A DNA stretch of 30,200 nt from Flavisolibacter sp. GTDB taxonomy: Bacteria > Bacteroidota > Bacteroidia > Chitinophagales > Chitinophagaceae. Position 1 is the first letter of the stretch; every line of letters begins with the position of its first letter. Location: the NCBI GenBank assembly GCA_013695175.1, contig JACDAZ010000256.1, forward strand, positions 1 to 30,200. The letters run 5' to 3'. Made by a program: the position numbers and the translations under genes. The notes under the pieces were generated by a model. It saw only the letters and a program-made list of their open reading frames with translations, was not told where the DNA came from and searched no databases. Shown piece after piece: positions 9,701-16,245 of the stretch.

Positions 9701-10938
9701 CGTTGGGTGCTCGTGGTCTGATTACAAGAGATGAAATTTTTAATGAACTGATTCGTCAAACATTCAGTCAACGTCTAAGCCTAACCGCACAACTGACACC
9801 CATACGCGATTTAAATGTTGATGTAAACCTTGATAAAACGTTCCGCAAAGATTATGCAGAACTCTTCAAAGACACAACAGGATTCAGCGGGTTAACAAGG
9901 TTAAATCCATATGCAATGGGAAGCTTTAGCATAAGTTACATTTCTTACCAAACCTTATTCTCTAAGTTTGATCCTAATGAAGTATCTGAAACATTTAAAC
10001 AATTTGAAGCAAACCGGGCTACTTTATCACAAAGGTTAAAAGGGGAGAATGTATATGCTCAGAATAATCCTGTAGGACCTGACGGATATGTACAAGGTTA
10101 TGGCAGGTATGCACAAGATGTATTGATACCCGCCTTCCTTGCCGCTTATACAGATAAAGATCCTAATTCAATTTCACTGATCAAAAGTGACAATCCAAAT
10201 CTCAGATCAAATCCGTTTTCTGGTCTGCTACCAAAACCAAACTGGAACATTACATACAATGGATTGAGCAGGCTTAAACCTTTTGAAAAAATCTTTACCA
10301 ACTTTACTATTCGCCATGGTTACAACAGCACATTAAGTATGAACAGCTTTAATACTGCGTTGTTGTTTCAGGATCCTTTTCGTGTGGGATATCCATTTTT
10401 CCGTGATACACTAACAGGAAATTACATCCCATACTTCCTGGTACCAAACATTACTATAAGCGAACAGTTTAGCCCTTTGCTGGAAGTTGACATGACATTT
10501 ACCAATCAATTATCTACCCGTGTAGAATACAGGAAGAGCAGGCAGCTCAGTTTGAGTCTTGTAGATTATCAATTGGCAGAAAACAGATCTACAGAATATA
10601 CTATTGGTTTTAACTGGCGCCGCCGTGGTGTGCCTTTTCTTCAAAACATGCGTATAGGTAAGGAAGGTAAGAGATTGGATAATGATATTACTTTCCGTTT
10701 TGACTTCAGTCTTCGTGACGATGCAACAGCTAACAGTAAACTGGACCAGAATACTGCGTTTGGAACAGCAGGTCAAAAAGTAATCAGGCTATCACCAACG
10801 ATTGATTATGTTTTAAATAACAGGATCAATCTTAAGTTTTACTTCGAACAAAACAGGGTAATCCCTAAAATAGCCACTGCAGCACCGGTTACTACAACAA
10901 GAGGTGGTTTGCAGGTAAGAATTTCATTGGTGCAATAA
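3796..10938 (+). CDS. sprA: Type IX secretion outer-membrane translocon SprA
   Basis: This is a 2380-residue protein, close to the roughly 2400 residues of known SprA (Sov in Porphyromonas). SprA is the giant single-chain beta-barrel through which type IX cargo, including gliding adhesins, crosses the outer membrane, together with PorV and a plug protein. The start is TTG at 3796. It gives a good signal peptide (MKPYSTFIFSTLVATLLLLISG, cleavage probably after SYA near residue 27). A stop in the same frame at 3769-3771 and the lack of an ATG before residue 96 exclude other starts. Recognisable segments include the early NRRNVRPNFGFSSDWMNRITG region, IDDFEGTRSSIDLR, and long stretches of alternating barrel strands to the C-terminus (GLQVRISLVQ). 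It follows ruvA by 28 bp and probably shares its promoter. The frame is intact with no sign of frameshift. Confidence 0.97.
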   Translation: MKPYSTFIFSTLVATLLLLISGERSYAIPLNTNYYFQDTTKHPLTDRRGDPYTYPGRNAFELRDTAFIKRTVEYDPETKQYFVIEKIGERYYRTPMTFSMREFIELQGKKDENEYFRTRANTLINLNRRNVRPNFGFSSDWMNRITGNGKVEINPTGYVDIAAGYQGQHINNPTLPERARKTGGFDFNMNAQLQVDANIGDKIKLPINYNTLANFDFENQLKLDYHGKDDEILKQFQLGNINFTSKGSLIPGAQSLFGVKTQLQFGKLFVTTVLANQRSQRQAMGMQGGAASQLFDIRADEYEENRHFLLAHYFRNNYNNAMKDLPLVRSNVQIVRMEVWVTNRTGITTDTRDIVAFMDLGEGNPFSVPGGGNPNTLPGNDANSLYGMLLNTPNARNSTTAQTTLIGMGLQPVQDFEKTFARKLFPSDYYFNERIGFLSINQPLQPDEVLGVSYQYTYNGKVYQVGEFSQDVPPDSSGNSQKVLFLKLLKATSQRTNLPIWDLMMKNVYSIGYGQLEPTDFKLDVVYEEPSLGVKRYLPINDSVLTQYRGLPLLTLVNLDRLNNNNDPQPDGVFDYIPNYTVIPSQSRIIFPVLEPFGRDLEYVYANDAAKQKYLYYPLYDTIKAIAQTYANLNRFKLVGRSQSQGSGEYQLGFNIPRGSVTVSAGGQILQENIDYEINYDLGSLRIINSAIINSGVPVNVQYENNATFGLQQKNYLGLRLDYLHSKNLSLGASMVRLGERPFFNKQTYGEDPIRNTMYGVDFDYRNDIPRLSKWLDKLPFYSTRTVSSINAYGEAAMLQPGHSPQIGKGSAGVIYIDDFEGTRSSIDLRFPLISWTLASTPQKSPDKNGTIMFPEAELSNNLEYGYNRAKLAWYNIEPVLQERRNPNNPLRGNLAELSKPETRQVFQNEIFPQRTLDIGQALLTTFDMAYYPSEKGPYNFASDPAKIDFRNNLRQPKKAWGGIMRNIDQTDFETSNIEFIEFWIQDPFINKPNSNGGEIYFNLGTISEDILRDGKRQFENGLPTPSTPNTLTDETVWGRVPRNPIQVTNAFSNDPADRLFQDVGFDGLTDDDEKVKFESYLNTVQSILDPVTYQQLLQDPAKDNFKGYRDPAYEKNPDAGILQRYKHVNNPHGNSPIANSTDQFTNAFTLYPDQEELNRDNTLNETEEYFQYRVELRPGMNVSNNPLITDVREARNVRLADGTTRSEKWYLFRIPIKDYEAKVGNIPDFKSVRFIRMFLTSFEDSIVLRFAKLELVRNQWRKFNFETDTTGNYLQLPANDPTQVDVLAVNLEENDQRNPIPYVTPPGIDRQQQISNNNVQLLQNEQALSLRVCNLEKSQARGVFKTMNLDLRQYGRMEMFIHAESAQDPTSIRDRDLNAIIRIGNDFVSNYYEIRIPLIVTPWGTRDSALIWPSQNSLDFNLNELTILKAQRNSSGFNTSQYYKRTLPDGRVLAIMGNPNLGEVRGMMLAVENAGPDVGCAEIWFNELRLSQLDERGGWAALGRVDIRLADLGNLTFAGSARSRGFGTLEQRVNERSREDFKQFDVSTNLDLGKLVPKGAALQIPVYAGISKTQSTPEYDPYDLDIRFQDKLKNSPDDMKDSIRRDAIDDLTIKTVSFNNVKKIKTNNKPVQPWDISNLDFNYSYSHQERSNPIIESEDIQRTRGAVSYNFMPQQKFMEPFKPLIKSNSQWLALIRDINFNYKPQISVKADVFRQMGSLRSRNVGGGGYKLPETFDKYFYFDRYYTLRWDLTRSLTLDFNAINNARVDEPFGYIDTKGKKDSVSKNFWKGGRTTHYQHNGTLSYTLPTSKIPFLDWTNIRASYTGKYDWIAASLLAKNLGNTILNGQTKNINGEFNFDQLYNKWKFLRGVYSDRPAQPKPPVVKDTATGKQQRKRDPNALPEVGGLARFIAQMATSVKRVGVQYTEDLGTLLPGYLDSTKFLGMNFRNSSPGWKYVMGYQPDTSDINSLGARGLITRDEIFNELIRQTFSQRLSLTAQLTPIRDLNVDVNLDKTFRKDYAELFKDTTGFSGLTRLNPYAMGSFSISYISYQTLFSKFDPNEVSETFKQFEANRATLSQRLKGENVYAQNNPVGPDGYVQGYGRYAQDVLIPAFLAAYTDKDPNSISLIKSDNPNLRSNPFSGLLPKPNWNITYNGLSRLKPFEKIFTNFTIRHGYNSTLSMNSFNTALLFQDPFRVGYPFFRDTLTGNYIPYFLVPNITISEQFSPLLEVDMTFTNQLSTRVEYRKSRQLSLSLVDYQLAENRSTEYTIGFNWRRRGVPFLQNMRIGKEGKRLDNDITFRFDFSLRDDATANSKLDQNTAFGTAGQKVIRLSPTIDYVLNNRINLKFYFEQNRVIPKIATAAPVTTTRGGLQVRISLVQ

Positions 10939-11164
10939 AAGATTAATTTTTTGAATCGTTATTAGTAACTGATGCTCATTTTGTCCTCGATTTTTATTCA
11001 GGTCATCATCTTTCAATGATTAATATTTACTGTATATTTTGAATATTGTATAGCTATCGGGATCAGCATCTTCATTGAATAGCGCAGCAAATATGCTAGA
11101 ATTTTTGAATGCTCACTTCACCTGATAACGAATAATAGGTAGTTGTTTCTTTATGATCAGTCAC
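10939..11164. other. Gene-free stretch after sprA
   Basis: No open frame of useful length is visible on either strand, and I see no convincing hairpin with a T-tract for sprA itself. It may hold a 3' untranslated region or decayed sequence. The adjoining 11165-11188 hairpin serves the minus-strand gene. Confidence 0.5.
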
Positions 11165-11188
11165 AAAAAAAACCGCCTAATGCGGTTT
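11165..11188 (-). terminator. Rho-independent terminator of the 11212-11697 gene
   Basis: Read on the minus strand, AAACCGC, a five-base loop ATTAG, and GCGGTTT form a 7-bp stem that runs directly into an unbroken T-tract (eight T in total with the stem end). It starts 23 bases after the stop codon of the minus-strand gene. This is the clearest terminator in the window. On the plus strand the T-tract is too short for efficient stopping of sprA transcripts. Confidence 0.85.
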
Positions 11189-11211
11189 AAATATTAAGAG
11201 ATTAAATATTT

Positions 11212-11697
11212 TTAAGGAACTGCTACAGGTGCTGTTTTTTTGAACAGCATTACATAACCACAAAGATTTTTCTTTTGTTTTTTATTTATCTGTACAGGCC
11301 TCATCATATGAAACTCTGTAAATTTTGGTATGTAAGAATAAGAAATAATGTTACCATCTATATCTCCCCATAACTTTTTTTGATAAACAACCTGTTTTTC
11401 ATTCCAGTCAAACATGCGTACTTCATATAAACGGGAGGTGGGCTCTCCAATAAAAACAAAATTATAGAGGCTGCCTTGTTGCAGTGGTACAATCACGGGC
11501 ATTTCATATTCACTTTCCATGGTTATTGATGCTTCTTTTAAAACTACAAAACCATCTTTAGCAAAAAGGGTTTTTAAACTATCTACCTGCGTCTGAATGG
11601 TAACACTTTTACATTCCTGTAAACGAATTACATCCTGTGCGTAAATAGAAGTAGAAAGGATCAGGAGGAAGGACACGAATAGGGATAACTTTTTCAT
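11212..11697 (-). CDS. Small secreted protein of unknown function
   Basis: This is a 161-residue protein that I do not recognise. Residues 1-21 form a classical signal peptide (MKKLSLFVSFLLILSTSIYAQ, cleavage probably near residues 20-21), so the product is periplasmic or outer-membrane associated. The mature part has no further hydrophobic segment. It looks beta-rich in its centre (YNFVFIGEPTSRLYEVRMFDW) and holds two cysteines, Cys29 and Cys145, that could form a disulfide near the two ends. The tail is basic (INKKQKKNLCGYVMLFKK). It is flanked by about 207 bp of apparently noncoding DNA upstream and its own terminator downstream, so it is probably a single-gene transcript. Start and frame look secure because of the signal peptide. 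Confidence 0.75.
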   Translation of the reverse strand: MKKLSLFVSFLLILSTSIYAQDVIRLQECKSVTIQTQVDSLKTLFAKDGFVVLKEASITMESEYEMPVIVPLQQGSLYNFVFIGEPTSRLYEVRMFDWNEKQVVYQKKLWGDIDGNIISYSYIPKFTEFHMMRPVQINKKQKKNLCGYVMLFKKTAPVAVP

Positions 11698-11904
11698 AAG
11701 GTTTATATCAGGAATTGGATATCTTAATGATGATAAAAATAGAAGAAATTTTAGCTGAATTAAAACTTTTCACAAGCTTTTATTCTACAAATAACGAAGA
11801 AATTTATAGAATTAGTATTTTCCCGAACGCACAACCGCCTTTAGCGAAACTAATGCCAGTAGTTCTACTATTTTATTTAAAATTGTTAGAATTATTAAAA
11901 TCTA
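11698..11904. other. Intergenic region with a locally GC-rich hairpin block
   Basis: This 207-bp stretch lies between two minus-strand genes. A 68-codon plus-strand frame crosses it but has no family resemblance and runs into the dehydrogenase gene, so I do not call it. Around 11824-11869 the base composition is more GC-rich than its surroundings and holds two small hairpins: TTAG-CGAAA-CTAA, and AGTAG-TT-CTACT at 11858-11869. No promoter is certain. Confidence 0.4.
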
Positions 11905-12666
11905 TTAAGACTTTTTATTGAAGTAAACAGCCGATGCCTGTTGCGTGCTTGTTATTGATAATTCATTAACACAAACATGTTGTGGTAGAGTGGTAACATA
12001 ATATACAACCTCAGCCACATCTTTTGCCGTAAGTGGTGTATAACCTTCATAAATTTTTTTTGAAGCCTCCTCATTTCCTTTAAAACGAACCAGAGAAAAT
12101 TCAGTTTCGGCTGCTCCCGGATTTATAGATGTTACTTTAATTTGATGTTCCAAAAGATCGATACGCATGCTTTTAGTTAGAGCATCAACAGCAAACTTAC
12201 TGGCACAATAAACATTACCTCTTTCGTACACTTCTTTACCGGCAATGGATCCCAAATTAATAATATGTCCTTTTTTATTTTCGATCATCCATGGAACAAC
12301 TGCCCGTGTTACATAAAGCAATCCTTTAACATTTGTATCTATCATGGTGTCCCAATCTTCTATATCCCCTTCCTGTATCAAATCCCTTCCTAAAGCCAAA
12401 CCTGCGTTATTAACCAGAACATCAGTAGACCTCCATTCCTGTGGAACTTGCTCCAGGGAAGTAAAAACTTGTTCTTTATTACGCACATCAAAAGGAAGCA
12501 AATGAATATTTACATTAAACAGTTTCTGAAGCTTTTCTTTTAAAAGTTCAAGGCGTTCATTTCGCCTCCCGTTCAATATTAAATTATACCCGTTTTCAGC
12601 AAATTTATAAGCACAAGCTTCACCAAAACCGGCAGTGGCTCCCGTAATTAAAACTATTTTATTCAT
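11905..12666 (-). CDS. Short-chain dehydrogenase/reductase (YdfG-like)
   Basis: This is a 253-residue classical SDR oxidoreductase. The Rossmann nucleotide site is TGATAGFG (8-15); NNAG is at 86-89; the catalytic residues are Ser140 (LGSIAGK), Tyr153 and Lys157 (YCASK), with Asn112 in TNVKG. An Arg pair at 34-35 after the second strand (NGRRNERL) favours NADP(H) over NAD(H). Overall it resembles the YdfG group, NADP-dependent 3-hydroxy acid (serine/allo-threonine) dehydrogenases, but SDR substrates cannot be assigned reliably from sequence. The gene lies 44 bp after the PKD surface-protein gene on the same strand. It carries its own promoter-like box (TATCTTCG) six bases before the ATG, so it may be transcribed independently. 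Confidence 0.88.
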   Translation of the reverse strand: MNKIVLITGATAGFGEACAYKFAENGYNLILNGRRNERLELLKEKLQKLFNVNIHLLPFDVRNKEQVFTSLEQVPQEWRSTDVLVNNAGLALGRDLIQEGDIEDWDTMIDTNVKGLLYVTRAVVPWMIENKKGHIINLGSIAGKEVYERGNVYCASKFAVDALTKSMRIDLLEHQIKVTSINPGAAETEFSLVRFKGNEEASKKIYEGYTPLTAKDVAEVVYYVTTLPQHVCVNELSITSTQQASAVYFNKKS

Positions 12667-12672
12667 TAACTG

Positions 12673-12680
12673 CGAAGATA
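12673..12680 (-). promoter_or_regulatory. Promoter -7-like box before the SDR gene
   Basis: Read on the minus strand this is TATCTTCG, 7 of 8 matches to TAnnTTTG, ending six bases before the ATG at 12666. It lies in the 44-bp gap after the upstream PKD gene. Confidence 0.45.
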
Positions 12681-12710
12681 GGAGGAGATTAAATTAACCC
12701 AGAGATCAAC

Positions 12711-15365
12711 TTATCGTATAAGCGTTACCGTACCTTTTTCTACAATTTCTTTACCTGTAAAATCTACTGCTTTTACAATCCACACATATACACCTGTTCC
12801 CTGATCCTTACCATTAATTTTACCATTCCAGCCTTGCCCGCTTTGTGTAGTACTAAAAATGAGTTCGCCCCACCTGTTATAAATGCGGAAATATTGTATT
12901 TGAGTTACTCCCACGGCAATGGGTCTGATGATATCATTAATGCCATTACCATTTGGTGTGAATGCAGATGGAACAAACACACTTGGGTTGGTTCTGAATA
13001 CTTTTACTGTGATGTGTGCAGAATCAACACAATCTGCTTCATTGTAAACTAACAACTGGTACCTGATGCTGTCAAAATTGCCTGAATAGGTTGCAACAGG
13101 GTTAGGAATAGCAGCATTGCTTAAATTAGTTGCAGGGATCCATTGATATCTTACTCCCCCTGAGGCATTAAATTGAAGTTGTTGACCTACCACTATTGCA
13201 GTATCATTTCCTGCAAAAGCATTGATTTTAGGTAACACATTAACTGCTACAGTGTCTTTAGTTTCCTTGGGGCAGCCACTTGCAGGTGAAACAGCTGTTA
13301 AGATATAATTTGTTGTAGTAAGAGGGGAGGCAACAGGTGATAAGGTTGCTGCATTACTTAAACTATTTACCGGTGCCCAGGAAAATGAAGTTCCATTTGT
13401 TGATCCATTTAAAAAAGCACTTGTTCCAAAACAAACTGTAGTATCAGGCCCTGCATTTACTACAGGATAAGGAACAGTTCTGACATTTACTGAACCTGTT
13501 GTACTGCAACCACCAATAAATCCTGTAACATCATAAGTTGTAGTACCAGCCGGCTTTGCTTTTGGATTTAATATCTTATCATTATTAAAAGCATTGGCCG
13601 GAGACCATTGAACTCTTAGTGCATCTGTTGTTACTCTTAGTTGAACGGAATCTGTTAAGCAAATGGTAGTATCAGCCATTACCTGAAGGCTTACAAAATT
13701 TACTACCCTTACTCTTACTGTATCATTATTGATGCAACCATTATCATCAAGTTGTACCGAATAGGTAGTGGTAGTAGATGGACTAACTGTTGGTGTAGCA
13801 GTATTTGCATTTGTAATAGTAATGCCTGGTGTCCATGAAAAATTACCGTTACCTATTGCTTCCAGTTGCAAGGCATCACCATTACAGATTAATGTATCCT
13901 TAAATGCAACAGATATAGGAGGTTTGTCAATTACAGTCACCACTTTTTGAATAGTATCAACACATCCCTTACTGTTACCAACAATCAATTGAACATTTTT
14001 ATTTCCTATTTGGTTATACGAGAATGTTGGATTTTGCAATCGTGATGTATCCCCGGAAGCATTACCATCAAATTTCCAGCGCCATGAATTTACTACTCCA
14101 TAATCTGTTTGGGTACGGTCATTAAACTGTGTTGGTTTATTGACACAAATTCCTGAAAAGTCAAACTCAGGAAAAAAACCGGGAAATACTTTTGCTAATG
14201 CTATAGCTGTGTCAGAGCATTCTCCATTTTTATTAGTAATAAGTGTAATTGTATAAATTCCTGTATCAGGAAAAGTAAATGTTGGAGTAGCAAGAACAGA
14301 TGTATCATCAAAACGTTCAGCAAGTCCAAAATCCCAGAAATATGTTTTAATTAAATTAGACGGAGGTGTTTCATTTTTAAAATTTAAAGTATAACCATCA
14401 CAGGTAATGTATTCAGGCTTGAGAACTGCAGCAGCAGTAATACAATTAGTAATTTTTATCTGCAAATCTTTTCTCTGTGTTGCAATTAATTTACCTTCCC
14501 TGAATTCCCTTACACATACTGTTACAACATAAATTCCTTCCTCCGGTGCAATTCCTGTTATTAACCCTGTCTTAGAATCAATGGAAACACCAGCACCTAA
14601 AGGTTGTGATCCTGAAAATGGAAATTGATAAGGAATAGCTGTATATGGTGGAGGTGATGGCGGATCAGGAACCGGTGTATTTGCCCCGCCGGAACCAGAA
14701 CCCTGACCCCCTCCTAAAAAGGCATCGCAAAATGAATATAACAGTGAATCGCCAAAAATTTGTTTATCTGGATCTATTGCTCCAAAACTGTAATAAATAG
14801 GAGAATTAGAACAAACAATTACAGTGTCTGAACCTATAAATTGCGCACTACTATTTTCCGGCCCGGAAGGAACAATACTTGTTCCCGGAATTTCTGCTGT
14901 ATAAGTAGCTCCTGAACTACTACTGGGAGCCAAAATATTATTGATGCCATTTAATCTACAACAACGTTGATAAGTAACAGTATATCCATTTAAAGATGCA
15001 GGTAAGGTCAGCGTAAATTCATAATATCCTACCTGGTAACAAACTATTGGTGGATTTGTAATACAAGGTCCGGGTGAGCCTAAATTTAAAATCTGAATGG
15101 GTCTTGACATGGGTATTCTACCATTCCAGGTCAATCCACCAGAACTGCTATAAACACCGATGGCTGCTTCAGGATCGAGAGGAGCACTGTTTGGGGGAGC
15201 ATTACAATCACGGTATAATTTTAAAGTAACCTGGTAAACATAATTGGCACCTGAGCGTCCTGTATAAGTATAATACATCTCGCCACCAGTAATATGGTTG
15301 GTAAAGGAAGCCAGGCAGCAACACAAAAATAAAGTTGAAAAAAGTATTTTTTTAGCAGCTTTCAT
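12711..15365 (-). CDS. PKD/Ig-repeat surface protein with type B type IX sorting domain
   Basis: This is an 884-residue secreted protein. After a signal peptide (about 1-23) the mature chain starts with HITGGEMYY, an N-terminal module I recall from large Bacteroidota surface proteins. It is rich in cysteines (for example Cys54, Cys101, Cys109, Cys135, Cys136). Two PKD domains follow (about 316-393 and 398-478, with FWDFG and W-R-W-K-F-D motifs). Four Ig-like repeats come next (about 480-554, 555-629, 632-710, 712-788), each with a W-x-P near the middle and most with a TT-x-Y strand. Residues 794-884 are the gliding-motility-associated C-terminal domain (VPSAFTPNGNGIND, YNRWGELIF, W-N-G-K, G-T-G-V-Y-V-W), the type B signal for export through SprA. 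It could be an adhesin; no catalytic motif is visible. It lies 70 bp after the hydrolase gene on the same strand. Confidence 0.9.
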   Translation of the reverse strand: MKAAKKILFSTLFLCCCLASFTNHITGGEMYYTYTGRSGANYVYQVTLKLYRDCNAPPNSAPLDPEAAIGVYSSSGGLTWNGRIPMSRPIQILNLGSPGPCITNPPIVCYQVGYYEFTLTLPASLNGYTVTYQRCCRLNGINNILAPSSSSGATYTAEIPGTSIVPSGPENSSAQFIGSDTVIVCSNSPIYYSFGAIDPDKQIFGDSLLYSFCDAFLGGGQGSGSGGANTPVPDPPSPPPYTAIPYQFPFSGSQPLGAGVSIDSKTGLITGIAPEEGIYVVTVCVREFREGKLIATQRKDLQIKITNCITAAAVLKPEYITCDGYTLNFKNETPPSNLIKTYFWDFGLAERFDDTSVLATPTFTFPDTGIYTITLITNKNGECSDTAIALAKVFPGFFPEFDFSGICVNKPTQFNDRTQTDYGVVNSWRWKFDGNASGDTSRLQNPTFSYNQIGNKNVQLIVGNSKGCVDTIQKVVTVIDKPPISVAFKDTLICNGDALQLEAIGNGNFSWTPGITITNANTATPTVSPSTTTTYSVQLDDNGCINNDTVRVRVVNFVSLQVMADTTICLTDSVQLRVTTDALRVQWSPANAFNNDKILNPKAKPAGTTTYDVTGFIGGCSTTGSVNVRTVPYPVVNAGPDTTVCFGTSAFLNGSTNGTSFSWAPVNSLSNAATLSPVASPLTTTNYILTAVSPASGCPKETKDTVAVNVLPKINAFAGNDTAIVVGQQLQFNASGGVRYQWIPATNLSNAAIPNPVATYSGNFDSIRYQLLVYNEADCVDSAHITVKVFRTNPSVFVPSAFTPNGNGINDIIRPIAVGVTQIQYFRIYNRWGELIFSTTQSGQGWNGKINGKDQGTGVYVWIVKAVDFTGKEIVEKGTVTLIR

Positions 15366-15435
15366 TAAGGCGGTTACGTTTAGGTTTCATTTCTCTTCTT
15401 TCTTCTTAATAACGTTAAGGATGTTAGCTTGGTAT

Positions 15436-16245
15436 TTAAGTAAACAACTGATTTTCACATGCAGCGATGAATGTAACTAATATTTCATTTGCTTTTTCTA
15501 CTTCTTCAACCATTCCCATATGTCCTGAATGCTCTAATATATAAATAAAAGAAACGTCTGGTAAATGAGTTTGCGTTAAAATATCCTCAAGAGGAACAGC
15601 AGCATCATCTTTACCTGCAATAAAAAGCACAGGTACAGATGATGTTTTTAAAACATTTGTTCTGTCAGGACGGCGTATCATGCTTTCATAATAAGCAATT
15701 AAAGCTGCTTTAGATAAGGATTTTGCTGACTCAAGATGTTGTTCAATGAGTTTAAAATTATTTTTCTTGCTTTCTTCCGCATACAATCCCGGTATCATAT
15801 TTTTTAAAAAAGTTAAGGCTCCATTGTCTTTCATGAATTGAATTCCTTTTTTACGTGTATTTATTTTTTCTTCCCCATCGGCGAAAGCAGTTGAATGGAA
15901 TAAACCTAATCCTGATAACATAGGTGCATATTTTTCAGCAAAAGCTAAGGCAATATAACCGCCCATGCTGTGTCCAATCAAAATACATTTCTCAATCTTT
16001 TCTTTATCAAGTATTGCTTTTACTGCTTCCGCCAATCCTTCCATGGTCATATCAGTAATCATTTCAGATGATCCCGATCCTGGCAGGTCAGGTACAATTA
16101 AATTGTATGAAGTGAGCGAGGGAATTTGATTTTTCCAAATATTGCAATCTTCACCAAAACCATGTAACAGAATTACAGTTTCACCTGTTCCTTCTATAGT
16201 ATAAAAAATATTCTTTCCGTCTACCTTAATTTGTTGTTGTAACAT
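15436..16245 (-). CDS. Alpha/beta-hydrolase fold protein
   Basis: This is a 269-residue cytoplasmic serine hydrolase with a full catalytic set. The oxyanion loop is LLHGFG (26-31), the nucleophile elbow is GHSMGG (Ser93), the acid is Asp213 or Asp214 in AGKDDAAVP, and the base is His242 in LEHSGHMG. A helical cap lies between about residues 120 and 190. There is no signal peptide. The fold covers esterases, lipases, C-C hydrolases and haloperoxidase-like enzymes, so the substrate stays open. Its start overlaps the end of the upstream DUF4105 gene by about 20 bp, indicating translational coupling and perhaps a shared role in acyl-chain or lipid handling; that link is inference. Confidence 0.88.
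   Translation of the reverse strand: MLQQQIKVDGKNIFYTIEGTGETVILLHGFGEDCNIWKNQIPSLTSYNLIVPDLPGSGSSEMITDMTMEGLAEAVKAILDKEKIEKCILIGHSMGGYIALAFAEKYAPMLSGLGLFHSTAFADGEEKINTRKKGIQFMKDNGALTFLKNMIPGLYAEESKKNNFKLIEQHLESAKSLSKAALIAYYESMIRRPDRTNVLKTSSVPVLFIAGKDDAAVPLEDILTQTHLPDVSFIYILEHSGHMGMVEEVEKANEILVTFIAACENQLFT

Noticed and set aside
11715..11921. 68-codon plus-strand frame between two minus-strand genes
   Set aside because: It has no family resemblance, no promoter-like box, low-complexity Leu/Ile/Lys composition and runs into the SDR gene; more likely chance.
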